Shown here: positions 43,782 through 53,135 of the stretch, one piece after another
Numbering within the stretch: position 1 is the stretch's first letter
Layout: each line of letters begins with the position of its first letter
DNA from: JAVBMV01 sp031552145
GTDB lineage: Bacteria > Myxococcota > Myxococcia > Myxococcales > UBA5297
Reading direction: 5' to 3'
NCBI GenBank assembly: GCA_031552145.1
Contig: JAVBMV010000005.1
Location: 1 to 64,000 of the forward strand
DNA length: 64,000 nt
The notes under the pieces: generated by a model
Databases searched by the model: none
Seen by the model: the letters and a program-made list of their open reading frames with translations, nothing else
What the model was told of the DNA's origin: nothing
Program-made: the position numbers and the translations under genes

Positions 43782-44963
43782 CTAATGCTTGGGTGGCGGC
43801 GCTCCCGCCCGGGCGAGCAGAGAGACTTGGCAGGTTGGCTCTAGCGCGAGGCCGTCGCCCTGCTGTCTCGCGCTGGTGAGCGCGATCAGGTCGCCGCGCG
43901 CGAGCCGCTCGAAGGCTTGGTTCTCCTTCGTCAGATGCTTCTGCTGGAGAGAGAGCCCCACGCGCCCTCGGGGACCGCACCCCATGTAGCGCAGTCGTCC
44001 CTTGGAGGCGAGCGGCTCGGAGACGATGCGGAACTGCTCGGGGGTGTCGGGAGTGATGGCTCCGTCGAGGGCGCGCTCTTCGGAGGCGCCTCGCGCGCTC
44101 CCTCCCTTGACGATGAGATAGGACATTTTGAGCGCCTCTTTGTGCAGGCCCGCCGCGCGCGCGATGGTCTGGACCAGGGCGGGGGGCTCCCACTCCCGCT
44201 CCGCGTGGCACCAGTCGCTGGGTGCGGTCAGCGCGGGGCAGGGGCCGCCGAAGAGGCAGGGCGCGTGGAGCGCGTGGCCCGAGGCGACGAGGCGATCGCG
44301 CACTTGAAGGAGCGCGCGCGAAGTGTCGCGCAGCGCGGGTTCGACGATCACGAGTGTGCCCTCGGGCGAGAGCGACTGCAGGACGCGCTCGAGGAAGCCG
44401 ACGCGCCGCTCGGTGCGGTCGGGCGCCGCCGGCCAGAGCTCATTGAGAAGGTGGCTCATGGTGATGAGCTCGAAGCGCCCCTCTGGGAGCGGAGCGCCGC
44501 CAGTCGCGCTCCATTGCCGCATGGAGAGCGCCTGTCCTGCTTCGATCGCCAGCTCGCGGGCGAGCGCGAGCGCGGCGGGGCTGCGATCGGCCGCGGTCAC
44601 CTCCGCGACGCCGGCGTCGATGGCGGCGAAGGCGCCGGGGCCGGGCCCCGAGCCCAGATCGAGCGCCCTGCGCAGGCGCCCTGGAGGGAGCTCGCCGAGC
44701 AGGGAACGCGCCTGGGCGTAGGAGACCGGCCAATAGAAGAGGAGGTAGCCCGCGACGAGCGCGGGATCGTCCATGTAGCGCGCACCGGCCAGCTCGCGCT
44801 CGCGCGTTAGCCCGCGCGAGAGCGCGCGGACAGCGGAGGCTGCTTGCCGAAGCTCCTCGGGCCTGAGGGAACGCTCGGGGCCGGCGCCGAGTTTGTTGAC
44901 CCGCCGATAGACCTCGAGAAGGCGGGGAATCCACTCATCCAATCTGGGCAGGGTCCGTGTCAT
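43782..44963 (-). CDS. Rsm22-like methyltransferase
   Basis: The 393-residue protein has a SAM motif ALDLGSGPGPGAFAA, MSHLLNELW (motif IV region) and a C-terminal part with conserved Cys (APCLFGGPCPALTAPSDWC, then MGCGPRGRVG). This is the arrangement of the Rsm22/METTL17 family, which assists small-subunit ribosome assembly in mitochondria; METTL17 carries an Fe-S cluster on such Cys. Bacterial members are less studied. Start MTRTLPRLDEW. It is convergent with the kinase gene and divergent from the FHA gene. Confidence 0.82.
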   Translation of the reverse strand: MTRTLPRLDEWIPRLLEVYRRVNKLGAGPERSLRPEELRQAASAVRALSRGLTRERELAGARYMDDPALVAGYLLFYWPVSYAQARSLLGELPPGRLRRALDLGSGPGPGAFAAIDAGVAEVTAADRSPAALALARELAIEAGQALSMRQWSATGGAPLPEGRFELITMSHLLNELWPAAPDRTERRVGFLERVLQSLSPEGTLVIVEPALRDTSRALLQVRDRLVASGHALHAPCLFGGPCPALTAPSDWCHAEREWEPPALVQTIARAAGLHKEALKMSYLIVKGGSARGASEERALDGAITPDTPEQFRIVSEPLASKGRLRYMGCGPRGRVGLSLQQKHLTKENQAFERLARGDLIALTSARQQGDGLALEPTCQVSLLARAGAPPPKH

Positions 44964-45045
44964 CGCGTGCGGGAAGTTAGCAGTTCGAGGCAGAAAGGCG
45001 GAGCCTGATATATGGTGCAGATCTACATGGCAAGGCCGGGTGAAC

Positions 45046-45954
45046 ATGAATGCAATGAAGACGATCGTGCAGCGGTTACCCACCTTCTCGAAGAAGAAGG
45101 AGCCCAGCGCCTGCCTTCTGGCGATCGCCGGCGCGGCGCGGCCGGGAGAGTGGTTCAAGCTCGAGCGCCAGGAGACCGTGATCGGCCGGGCGGACGATGC
45201 CGACATCGTCGTGGATGACGAGACCATCTCGCGCCGCCACGCGCGCCTGGAGCTACGGCAGGATGGGAGCTGGCACCTGGTTGACCTGGGCTCGACCAAC
45301 GGCACCTTCATGAATGGCAACAAGGTGGGCGACTCCACGCTCTCCGACGGTGACCAGATCCAACTCGGGCCCTCGGTGGTTTTGCGGTTCGGCTTCCAGG
45401 ACTCGCTGGACGAGGCGCTGCAGCGCAATCTCCAGGAGGCGGCCACGCGCGATCTGCTGACCCGGGCCTATACGCGCGGCTTTCTCCTCGACGCCGTCGA
45501 GAAGGAGATAGCTTTCGGACAGCGCCACCAGATCGACTCGTCGCTGCTGCTCTTCGCCATCGACAGTTACGTGGAGCTGAAGGAGCGCCTCTCCGCGCAA
45601 GAGTTCGACGGCGTCCTCATTCGCCTCGCGGCGTCGCTGATGACCGCGGTGCGCACCGAGGATATCGTCGCGCGCTGTGGCGCCGACTGCTTCGGTGTGC
45701 TGCTGCGCGGCGCCGCCCGCTCAGAGGCGTTCGAGGTGGCCGAGCGGCTGCGCGTGATGGTCGATACGACCAACTTCAGGGACGGCGGTGAGGGGCTGCG
45801 GATCAGCGTCACGGGTGTTCTTCGCTCCCTGAGTCCGAAGGGCGGAGAGGTGCTTGGGGGAGAGGCAATGCTCGCGCTGCTCCAGGAGCGCCTCGTTCGG
45901 ACGGAGGGAGAGCGCGGTAACAAGATCCTCGACCCTCCCGACGACGGTGCTTGA
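45046..45954 (+). CDS. FHA domain protein with degenerate GGDEF domain
   Basis: The 302-residue protein has an FHA domain (about residues 25-120: VIGRADDADIVVDDETISRRHARL split over two strands, LVDLGSTNGTFMNG) that binds phosphothreonine, joined by a short helix to a GGDEF-like fold beginning EAATRDLLTRAYTRGFLLDAV. The active-site loop reads CGADCFGVLL in place of GGDEF, so two catalytic residues are lost and cyclase activity is unlikely; no I-site RxxD is evident. It probably relays phospho-signals without making c-di-GMP. The start ATG is two codons after a possible GTG (45040). Confidence 0.9.
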   Translation: MNAMKTIVQRLPTFSKKKEPSACLLAIAGAARPGEWFKLERQETVIGRADDADIVVDDETISRRHARLELRQDGSWHLVDLGSTNGTFMNGNKVGDSTLSDGDQIQLGPSVVLRFGFQDSLDEALQRNLQEAATRDLLTRAYTRGFLLDAVEKEIAFGQRHQIDSSLLLFAIDSYVELKERLSAQEFDGVLIRLAASLMTAVRTEDIVARCGADCFGVLLRGAARSEAFEVAERLRVMVDTTNFRDGGEGLRISVTGVLRSLSPKGGEVLGGEAMLALLQERLVRTEGERGNKILDPPDDGA

Positions 45955-46067
45955 GCGCCCCCTTGACGTGGAGACGCTGCTGCTGTTGGCTCATAGTTCC
46001 AACCTGACTTGAACCCCTTTCTCCTCGTTCCCAGGTGCGGGCGGCGATGGAGCTTCCGGAGGCGCAC

Positions 46068-46940
46068 ATGATCTACCTTCTCGCCATTCTGACCGTCATC
46101 GCGATGGGCGTGGCCATCGCCATTGGTCTGCAGCTGGGAGGCGCGCGCGACGCCGCCGCCAAGGCGCGCGAAGAGGCTCAAGGGACGAAGACGCGCCTCC
46201 AGGCGGTGGAGGCCGAGTCGCGCAGGCAAGGCGAGGTTGCCGAGGCGAAGCGCCGCGAAATCGATGAGCTCAAAGAGCAGCTGCGCGACGCGAAGCGCCG
46301 TCGGCACGAGGAGCGCGAATCCGAGAAGTTCCAGCGCGACGCCCAGCGTATGCGCGAAGAGATCGAGCACGAGATGGAGAAGCGGCTTGCGCGCGCGCGC
46401 GAGGAGACCGAGGAGGCGCGCGCGGTGCTGCGCAAGCAGACCGCGGAGATGGACGCGCTGCGCTCTCGTCGCGCGACGCCAGCGCCCTTCCAGGCGCCGA
46501 ACCCCGCCGAGCCGCAGGAGGTGCGGCGGCGCGAGGCGAAGCCCGAAGAGGTCGCGCGACTCGAAGCTGCCGAGAAGGCGCTCGCCGAGAGCCGCGAGAA
46601 GTACAGGGAACTGGATGCCGAGCTGAAGCGCATGCGCGGCCGCGCCGAGACCGACAGGCGCGTCTTCCTGGTTCAGAAGGGCGAGATCGATCTGAGCAAG
46701 GACAAGTTCCGGGCGCTCGAGGCGCGTCACAACCAGCTGACGCGCGAGCGCGATGAACTGCGCCGCTCGCTCTACGAGCTGGAGAAGAGCATGAAGGGGC
46801 TCCTGCCTACCGCTCCCGGGGGCGAGGCCGAAACTTCGACCGCGGCGCCCGAGGAGACTTCGGCGCCGAAGCCAGAGATTGCCGAGGCGCCTTCGGCGGC
46901 CGAGCCGCGCCCCGAGGGGAGCGCTCCGGTCAGGGAGTAG
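46068..46940 (+). CDS. membrane-anchored coiled-coil protein
   Basis: The 290-residue protein has an N-terminal transmembrane helix (MIYLLAILTVIAMGVAIAIG) and then about 200 residues of heptad-rich Arg/Glu/Ala/Lys coiled coil (to about residue 245), ending in a Pro/Ala/Glu-rich disordered tail. GGAGG lies 5 bases before this ATG; an ATG at 46047 is an alternative start. The architecture resembles RmuC- or TolA-like scaffold proteins but no family is assigned. Its last 11 bases overlap the convergent nuclease gene. Confidence 0.75.
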   Translation: MIYLLAILTVIAMGVAIAIGLQLGGARDAAAKAREEAQGTKTRLQAVEAESRRQGEVAEAKRREIDELKEQLRDAKRRRHEERESEKFQRDAQRMREEIEHEMEKRLARAREETEEARAVLRKQTAEMDALRSRRATPAPFQAPNPAEPQEVRRREAKPEEVARLEAAEKALAESREKYRELDAELKRMRGRAETDRRVFLVQKGEIDLSKDKFRALEARHNQLTRERDELRRSLYELEKSMKGLLPTAPGGEAETSTAAPEETSAPKPEIAEAPSAAEPRPEGSAPVRE

Positions 46941-47862
46941 TTTCTGCCGAGTGCGGGCGCTCCGCGCGCCCGCACTTGAACTGAAACTGGCAGCGCGCGC
47001 ACTTGGCGCGCTCATCCGTCATGGGGAAGGCGCCGACGTCGGCCAGATTCTTCGTGGGGTCGCGCAGCAGCGCTCTCATGGCGCCGACGCTTTGGGTGAA
47101 GAGATCGCGGAATCCCTGTAGCGCCTCTTCCGAGACGGTCACCTCGTGCTCTTCGGGAGCGGAGAGGTAGACGATCCGGGCGTCGACGCGTTGGGTAGGG
47201 ACGCCCCATTTTGCCGCCGCGAAGAGGGTGTAGCCCAGGATCTGGCTGCGATCGCTCTGGCGCGCACCGCCCGTCTTCCAGTCGACCAGGATGGTTCGCC
47301 CTGCTTGGCTGAAGGCGAAGTCGGGCGCGGCGTAGACGCGCACACCGTCGAGCTCGAAGGAGTCGACGGTGTCGATGGGAAGCCAGTCCGACGGCCCGAG
47401 CGCGCGCGCTGTCTCGAGCCAGTGCGACGCATGGAAGTTGCGAATGCAGAGCTCGGCGTTCTGCCAGTTCTGGCGCCAAGCCTCGTCAGAGATGCTGAGC
47501 GAGAGCTCGTGCTCGACGAGCCCGAGCGCGCGCTTGGGGCTGCGCCGATACTCGCCCGCCTTGCTCTCCTTGAAGCCAAGCCTCATGCGCGCCAATGCGC
47601 GGTTCACGAGGCGCTCGACGGAGATCTCGCGCCCCGCGCGCACCTCGCCGAGGGCGAAGGCGAGCTGATCGTGGACCTGCACGCCGGCCCACTGCTGGCG
47701 CGTCGAGAGATTTTTGAGGATGTAGAGTTCCCGCGCCTCCGCGGGCGCATCGTGGAGCCACCCGCCCCACGAGCCGTAATAGTGGTACCAGTAAAGGCGG
47801 CGGCACTCTTCGAACTTGTCGTGGCGCGACTTGGACCAGGAGAACTCGGGCTCGGTTCGCAT
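46930..47862 (-). CDS. PD-(D/E)XK nuclease, Cas4/RecB type with Fe-S cysteines
   Basis: The 310-residue protein has the RecB-family nuclease core: APDFAFS (Asp), ILVDWKTG (DxK) and a QxxxY-like QILGYTLFA. One Cys lies near the N-terminus (FEECRRLYWYH) and three near the C-terminus (KCARCQFQFKC, Cys-x2-Cys-x5-Cys), the layout of the 4Fe-4S clamp in Cas4 and AddB. No cas genes or CRISPR repeats occur in the window. It is likely a DNA-repair exonuclease (DUF/PDDEXK_1 group). Confidence 0.88.
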   Translation of the reverse strand: MRTEPEFSWSKSRHDKFEECRRLYWYHYYGSWGGWLHDAPAEARELYILKNLSTRQQWAGVQVHDQLAFALGEVRAGREISVERLVNRALARMRLGFKESKAGEYRRSPKRALGLVEHELSLSISDEAWRQNWQNAELCIRNFHASHWLETARALGPSDWLPIDTVDSFELDGVRVYAAPDFAFSQAGRTILVDWKTGGARQSDRSQILGYTLFAAAKWGVPTQRVDARIVYLSAPEEHEVTVSEEALQGFRDLFTQSVGAMRALLRDPTKNLADVGAFPMTDERAKCARCQFQFKCGRAERPHSAETTP

Positions 47863-47913
47863 GGGCGTATCTTAGTGCGCATCCCTGTCTTGGCGACAGG
47901 GTAGGATCGCCGA

Positions 47914-48666
47914 ATGAACCTCCTGCTGTTGACCGAGGGTGAGCTGCGCCCCGATGGCACCGCCGAATTGACCGGACGGCGGGCGCGCCATGTGCGCGAG
48001 GTGCACCGGGCAGAGGTGGGACGGGTGCTGAGGGTGGGCCTGCTGGGTGGCCTCGTAGGTACGGGGGAGGTGACGGCCCTCTCGAGGGAGTCGGTCGCGC
48101 TGCGGGTGACACTCTCGGAGCCGCCGCCGCCGAGGCCGGGGATCGACCTGCTCCTGGCGATGCCGAGACCGAAGGTGCTCAAACGGCTCTTCGAGTGCGT
48201 GGCCTCACTCGGTGTGGGTCGCCTGGCGCTGCTCAACGCCGCCAGGGTGGAGAAGAGCTACTTTGACACGCCGGCGCTCGAGCCGGTGGCGATCCGCGAG
48301 CACCTGCTGCTCGGCTTGGAGCAGGGGCGCGACACGCAGCTGCCGGAGGTCTCGGTGCACGCGCGTTTCCGCCCATTCGTCGAAGATGAGCTGGCGGCGC
48401 TCTTTCCTTCGAGAGAGCGCTGGGTGGCCGACCCGGGCGCCGATCGCGGGTTCTGCTGCGCGGGCGAGGAGGAGGGCAAGGGGGCGGCGCGCGCGGGCTG
48501 CGTGGTGGCCATCGGACCCGAGGGGGGATGGGTGCCCTTTGAGTTGGACTTGCTGGCGAGCGTCGGCTTTCGGTCCTTCTCCTTGGGTTCTCGAATCCTG
48601 AGAGTCGAAACGGCGGTTCCTTTTGTTATTGGCCAGCTGGTGCTGGCAAGGAGCGCCCTTCGGTGA
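47914..48666 (+). CDS. rsmE: 16S rRNA (uracil(1498)-N(3))-methyltransferase
   Basis: The 250-residue SPOUT enzyme has the N-terminal PUA-like region (RRARHVREVHRAEVGRVLRV) and the C-terminal trefoil-knot signature IGPEGGWVPFELDLL and SLGSRILRVETAV. It methylates U1498 in helix 44 of 16S rRNA. The AMPRPKVLKRLFECVASLGVGRL segment also fits RsmE. The length is normal. The start codon is weakly supported by an AGG 6-7 bases upstream. An SDR gene follows after 33 bases. Confidence 0.92.
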   Translation: MNLLLLTEGELRPDGTAELTGRRARHVREVHRAEVGRVLRVGLLGGLVGTGEVTALSRESVALRVTLSEPPPPRPGIDLLLAMPRPKVLKRLFECVASLGVGRLALLNAARVEKSYFDTPALEPVAIREHLLLGLEQGRDTQLPEVSVHARFRPFVEDELAALFPSRERWVADPGADRGFCCAGEEEGKGAARAGCVVAIGPEGGWVPFELDLLASVGFRSFSLGSRILRVETAVPFVIGQLVLARSALR

Positions 48667-48699
48667 CATCCGAGGGCGCCAACAAGGAGAGAAAGAGCT

Positions 48700-49506
48700 A
48701 TGGCGTTCGAGCTGAGCGGAAAGGTGGTTTTGGTCACAGGGGCATCCAGCGGCATCGGAGAGGCTGCGGTGCGGGCCTTTTGCGCCGAAGGGTGCAAGGT
48801 GGTGGCCGCGGCCAGGAGGCTGGAGCGCCTCGAGCAGCTGGCGGGCGAGCTCTCCGCGCGAGGAGAGACGGTGCTTGCGGTTCGCTGCGACGTGCGCTCT
48901 GACGAGGAGGTGCGCGGCGCCTTCGAGATGGCGCGGGAACGTTTCGGCGGCGTCGACATCCTGGTGAACAACGCGGGCCTCGGACTCTATGGCCCGGTGG
49001 AGGATGTCGCTCCCTCGAAGCTGCACGAGAACTTCGAGACCAACGTCTACGGCGTGCTCCGCTGCATCCGCGCGGCGGTGCCGATGATGCGGGCGCGCAA
49101 GGGGGGGCAGATCATCAACGTCAGCTCCGTCCTGGGCCATCGGGCGCTCCCCGGGATGGGGGGGTACTGTGCCTCCAAGTTCGCGCTGAACGGACTCACT
49201 GAGTCGCTGCGCGTCGAGCTTGCGCCCGCCGGCATCGACGTGCTGCTCTTTTCGCCCGGCATCACCAAGACGGAGTTCAGGCAGAACGCGTTGAGCGCCT
49301 CGAACGAGCGCGAGTCGCTGCCGCCCTTCGAGGCGATGAGCGCGGCGGCGGTGGCGCGGGAGCTGGTTGCCGCGAGCCGGCGGCGGCGGCGCCTCACCAT
49401 CCTGACGCGGGCGGGGCGCACCATGGTGGCGATGAATCGCTTCGCGCCCGCGCTCTTCGATCGCTTCGCGGGGCGCATGGTGGGGCCGACCGCGAAGGGC
49501 AAGTAG
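48700..49506 (+). CDS. short-chain dehydrogenase/reductase
   Basis: The 268-residue classical SDR has the coenzyme motif VTGASSGIGEAAV, NNAG (ILVNNAGLG), a catalytic Ser in INVSSVLGHRAL, and Tyr156/Lys160 in GYCASKFALNG. Arg in AAARRLERL suggests NADP(H). The C-terminal part carries basic residues typical of membrane-associated lipid-metabolising SDRs. The substrate is unknown. It lies 33 bases after rsmE and is convergent with maf across a hairpin. Confidence 0.92.
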   Translation: MAFELSGKVVLVTGASSGIGEAAVRAFCAEGCKVVAAARRLERLEQLAGELSARGETVLAVRCDVRSDEEVRGAFEMARERFGGVDILVNNAGLGLYGPVEDVAPSKLHENFETNVYGVLRCIRAAVPMMRARKGGQIINVSSVLGHRALPGMGGYCASKFALNGLTESLRVELAPAGIDVLLFSPGITKTEFRQNALSASNERESLPPFEAMSAAAVARELVAASRRRRRLTILTRAGRTMVAMNRFAPALFDRFAGRMVGPTAKGK

Positions 49507-49525
49507 GCCTGTACATCCTGTGGTC

Positions 49526-49553
49526 GCCGGGCTCAGAGCAGCGTGAGCCCGGC
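49526..49553. terminator. bidirectional hairpin between the SDR and maf genes
   Basis: GCCGGGCTC (49526-49534) pairs perfectly with GAGCCCGGC (49545-49553) across a 10-base loop. The stem covers the end of maf and lies 20 bases after the SDR stop, so it can serve both convergent genes. Confidence 0.55.
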
Positions 49554-50105
49554 CTCGCGCAGCATCTTGCAGAGCGCGAGCATCGGGAGGCCGATGATGG
49601 CGTGGTGGTCGCCCTCGATCTTGTCGAAGAGGAGCAGCCCCCGCGCCTCGACGCGGTAGCAACCGACGCACCCCTCCCACTCGTTGGTGTCGAGGTAGGC
49701 CGCGATCTCGCGCGCGGAGAGCGCGCGCATCGTCATGCGGACCGACTCGACGTGCGCGGAGAGCGCTCCCTCGGCGCCGCGCCAGAGCGTCACCGCGGAG
49801 TGGAGGTAGTGCGTGCGGCCGGAGAGGCGCGCCAGTTGCGCCCGCGCCTCTTCCCGCGTCTCGGCTTTGCGGAGCAGCGCGCCCTCGAGCTCGGCGGTCT
49901 GATCGGCGGCGACGACCCATCTGTCGGGAGCGCGCTTCGCGACGGCGCGCGCCTTCTCGCGCGCGAGGTGGAGGGCGAGGTCGCGCGGCGAGAGGCCGGG
50001 CAGCGCGCGCTCGTCGATCTGGGGAGAACGCGCCTCGAAGGGGATACCGACCTGCCGGAGCAGTGCCTGGCGGAAGGGCGAGGTGGAGGCGAGCAGGAGT
50101 GTCAT
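49533..50105 (-). CDS. Maf-type nucleotide pyrophosphatase
   Basis: The 190-residue house-cleaning enzyme hydrolyses modified nucleoside triphosphates. The N-terminal LLASTSPFRQALLRQVGIPF is the Maf signature, VVAADQT holds the catalytic Asp, and GKP/GRTHYLHSAVTL matches the family. The active-site layout (no classical SDTVV) is nearer to YceF-type enzymes, which prefer 7-methyl-GTP; this assignment is tentative. Length is normal. Divergent from lon. Confidence 0.9.
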   Translation of the reverse strand: MTLLLASTSPFRQALLRQVGIPFEARSPQIDERALPGLSPRDLALHLAREKARAVAKRAPDRWVVAADQTAELEGALLRKAETREEARAQLARLSGRTHYLHSAVTLWRGAEGALSAHVESVRMTMRALSAREIAAYLDTNEWEGCVGCYRVEARGLLLFDKIEGDHHAIIGLPMLALCKMLREAGLTLL

Positions 50106-50228
50106 AGGCCCATGCTATAACGGCGCGCCAAAGGGGCGCTTCGCCGCTGGGCGTGCCCTCGCCCGGGCGCTGGTTCTCCGACCCGTTTTTTGGCTCTCCG
50201 AAGCAGAGCGCACAAGGTTCTAAGCACC

Positions 50229-52685
50229 ATGTTCTCCCGAAACGATGACAAGAAGCCCTCTCCCGATCAGGGGTTGCGCACCCTGCCGCTGCTCCCTCTG
50301 CGCGACATCGTGGTCTTTCCGCACATGGTCGTGCCGCTCTTCGTCGGGCGCGATAAGTCGATCGCCGCGCTGGAGCAGGCGATGGAGGGGTCGAAAGAGG
50401 TCTTTCTCGCCTCGCAGAAGCGGGCGAGGACGAATGACCCGACGCCCGACGACATCTTCGCGGTAGGGACGCTCGGCACGGTGGTGCAGCTGCTGCGCCT
50501 TCCCGACGGCACGGTGAAGGTGCTCATCGAGGGGCTCAGGAGAGGTCGCATCGCCTCCTTCGGGCCCAGCGAGCGCTGCCTGACGGTCGAGGTGGAGGAG
50601 CTTGCCCATCCGGTCGAGCAGTCGGTCGAGCTGCAGGCGCTGGTGCGCTCCGTCCACGCGGTCTTCGAGGCCTACATCAAGCTCAACAAGCGCATCCCTC
50701 CCGAGCTGCTCGCCTCGGTCTCCAGCATCGATGAGCCCGGCCGCCTCTCCGACACTATCGCCGCGCACCTGGCGCTCAAGCTGACCGACAAGCAGGCGAT
50801 CCTCGAGATGGAGAGCGCCCATCAGCGTCTTGAGAAGCTCTACGAGCTGATGCAGGGCGAGATCGAGATCCTGCAGGTCGAGAAGAAGATCCGATCGCGC
50901 GTCAAGAAGCAGATGGAGAAGACGCAGAAGGAATACTACCTCAACGAGCAGATGCAGGCGATCCAGAAGGAGCTCGGCGAACGGGACGAGTTCAAGAACG
51001 AGATCCAGGAGCTCGAGGAGAAGATCAAGAACAAGAAGATGTCGAAGGAGGCCGCGAGTCGGATCAAGAAGGAGCTGAAGAAGCTCAAGATGATGAGCCC
51101 GATGAGCGCCGAAGCGACGGTGGTGCGCAACTACATCGACTGGATCCTCTCTCTGCCTTGGAGCGATGTGACGCGCGACAAGCTCGATCTGGTCGAGGCG
51201 GAGAAGGTGCTGAACGAGGATCACTTCGGCTTGAAGAAACCGAAGGAGCGCATTCTGGAATACCTGGCGATCCAGGCGCTGGTCGAGCGGATCAAAGGCC
51301 CGATCCTCTGTTTCGTTGGACCTCCTGGTGTCGGCAAGACCTCGCTGGGGCGTTCCATCGCGCGCGCGACGGGCAGAAACTTCGTGCGCCTCTCGCTCGG
51401 CGGGGTGCGCGACGAGGCCGAGATCCGCGGCCACAGGCGCACCTATATCGGCGCGATGCCGGGCAAGATCGTGCAGTCATTGCGGAAGGCGGGCTCCTCG
51501 AACCCCGTCTTTCTCCTCGACGAGATCGACAAGATGTCGACCGACTTCCGCGGCGATCCCTCGTCGGCGCTGCTGGAGGTGCTCGATCCGGAGCAGAACA
51601 GCACCTTCAACGATCACTACCTCGACCTCGATTACGACCTCTCCAAGGTGCTCTTCCTCTGCACGGCCAACACGCTGCATGGGATCCCCGCGCCGCTCCA
51701 GGATCGCATGGAGATCATCCGACTGGCGGGCTACACAGAACAGGAGAAGCTCTTCATCGCGCGCCGTTATCTGATCCCGAAGAAGCTGGAGGAGAACGGC
51801 CTCGCCGACGCGAAGGTGGAGATCAGCGACGGCGCGGTGCGCTCCATCGTCCAGCACTACACGCGCGAGTCCGGGGTTCGGAGCCTGGAGCGCGAGCTGG
51901 CGGCGATCTGCAGAAAGGTGGCGCGCGATGTGCTGCGCGATGGGCCGAGTGGAAAAGAGAAGGCGCGCCGCGTCGGCGCCAAGGGCCTCTCGAAGTACCT
52001 GGGCGTGCGCCGCTTCAAGTTCGGGCAGGTGGAGAAGGAGGATCAGATCGGCCTCGTCACGGGGCTCGCCTGGACCGAGATGGGGGGCGAGCTGCTCGTC
52101 ACCGAGGCGACGGTAATGCCCGGCAAGGGGAAGCTCATCATCACAGGAAAGCTGGGCGAGGTGATGCAGGAGTCGGCGCAGGCTGCGCTCAGCTATGTGC
52201 GGACGCGCGCGGAGCGCTTCGGCATCGATAGAAAATCCTTCGAGTCATACGACCTGCACGTCCATGTTCCCGAGGGGGCGATCCCAAAGGATGGCCCCTC
52301 GGCGGGCATCACGATGGCCACGACGCTGATCAGCGCGCTGACGCGGATCCCGGTGAGGCGCGATGTCGCCATGACGGGCGAGATCACCCTGCGCGGCAGG
52401 GTGTTGGCGATCGGTGGGCTCAAGGAGAAGGCGCTGGCGGCGCACCGGGGCGGGATCAAGACCATCATCATCCCCAAGGAGAACCGAAAGGATATCCGGG
52501 AGATCCCGAAGAAGGTCCGCGACGCCCTGGAGATCGTGCCCGTCGAGCATATGGATCAGGTGCTTCGCAGGGCCCTGGTCCTGGAGGATGCCGAGGCTTT
52601 CTTCAGGCGGGCGGAAGAGGTCGCGAAGCGCGAGCTGGAGCGCGATCGCGCGGCCCTGGCACCGGAGCGTTCGGCGCTGATTTGA
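50229..52685 (+). CDS. lon: Lon ATP-dependent protease
   Basis: The 818-residue LonA protease has the N-terminal substrate domain (LPLLPLRDIVVFPHMVVPLF), a coiled-coil region (about residues 205-300), an AAA module with GPPGVGKTSL (about 362-371) and VFLLDEIDKM, and a C-terminal Ser-Lys protease domain with Ser691 in PKDGPSAG and Lys734 in GGLKEK (the 43-residue spacing of E. coli Ser679/Lys722). It degrades misfolded and regulatory proteins. The ATG follows a C-terminally unrelated leader; upstream in-frame start candidates exist but family alignment begins here. Confidence 0.95.
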   Translation: MFSRNDDKKPSPDQGLRTLPLLPLRDIVVFPHMVVPLFVGRDKSIAALEQAMEGSKEVFLASQKRARTNDPTPDDIFAVGTLGTVVQLLRLPDGTVKVLIEGLRRGRIASFGPSERCLTVEVEELAHPVEQSVELQALVRSVHAVFEAYIKLNKRIPPELLASVSSIDEPGRLSDTIAAHLALKLTDKQAILEMESAHQRLEKLYELMQGEIEILQVEKKIRSRVKKQMEKTQKEYYLNEQMQAIQKELGERDEFKNEIQELEEKIKNKKMSKEAASRIKKELKKLKMMSPMSAEATVVRNYIDWILSLPWSDVTRDKLDLVEAEKVLNEDHFGLKKPKERILEYLAIQALVERIKGPILCFVGPPGVGKTSLGRSIARATGRNFVRLSLGGVRDEAEIRGHRRTYIGAMPGKIVQSLRKAGSSNPVFLLDEIDKMSTDFRGDPSSALLEVLDPEQNSTFNDHYLDLDYDLSKVLFLCTANTLHGIPAPLQDRMEIIRLAGYTEQEKLFIARRYLIPKKLEENGLADAKVEISDGAVRSIVQHYTRESGVRSLERELAAICRKVARDVLRDGPSGKEKARRVGAKGLSKYLGVRRFKFGQVEKEDQIGLVTGLAWTEMGGELLVTEATVMPGKGKLIITGKLGEVMQESAQAALSYVRTRAERFGIDRKSFESYDLHVHVPEGAIPKDGPSAGITMATTLISALTRIPVRRDVAMTGEITLRGRVLAIGGLKEKALAAHRGGIKTIIIPKENRKDIREIPKKVRDALEIVPVEHMDQVLRRALVLEDAEAFFRRAEEVAKRELERDRAALAPERSALI

Positions 52686-52783
52686 AGAGAGCTTGAGTCC
52701 TGAATCGAACGGTGCAACCCTTTTTGGGTCGTGCATCGAAGAGAGGACCAGGCCGGAGCGCGGCCGGAGAAAAGGAGAGAGTC

Positions 52784-53083
52784 ATGGCACTCAGAGAGAA
52801 TCCAGTTGTGAAGCGGGTGGTGGAGCTTGGCGAGGAGCAGGCCGGAAAGATGGCGCAGCAGCTCTTCGCGAATGAGGCTTTCACCAATGCGGTACAGAAG
52901 GTGGTGGCCAACTCGCTGAAGGCCAAGGGGGTGCTCGACAAGAACCTCAAGGTCGCTCTCTCGGCGATGAACCTTCCCTCCTCCTCGGATCTGGAGGGGG
53001 TGAGGCAGAAGCTCTCCGAGCTGGAGGAGACGATGCGCAGGCTCGAGGAGAGCGTCGCGCGCCTCTCGCAGCGGGCTAAGTAG
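52784..53083 (+). CDS. small helical phasin-like protein
   Basis: The 99-residue protein is almost fully helical, with VVKRVVELGEEQAGKMAQQL, NAVQKVVANSLKAKGVLDKN and a C-terminal coiled coil (LEGVRQKLSELEETMRRLEESV). This recalls polyhydroxyalkanoate granule-associated proteins or small phasins of delta-proteobacteria; no PHA synthase is in the window, so the role is tentative. AGGAGA precedes the ATG. It lies 98 bases after lon and may share its transcript. Confidence 0.7.
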   Translation: MALRENPVVKRVVELGEEQAGKMAQQLFANEAFTNAVQKVVANSLKAKGVLDKNLKVALSAMNLPSSSDLEGVRQKLSELEETMRRLEESVARLSQRAK

Positions 53084-53135
53084 TTGTCGGGGTAGCCTTG
53101 GGGCAGAGGCGCCGCTCGCGAGCTGTTCCTTGTTC

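Noticed and set aside
46930..47862. Cas4 of a CRISPR system
   Set aside because: The nuclease has Cas4-like motifs and cysteines, but there are no other cas genes or repeat arrays within the window.
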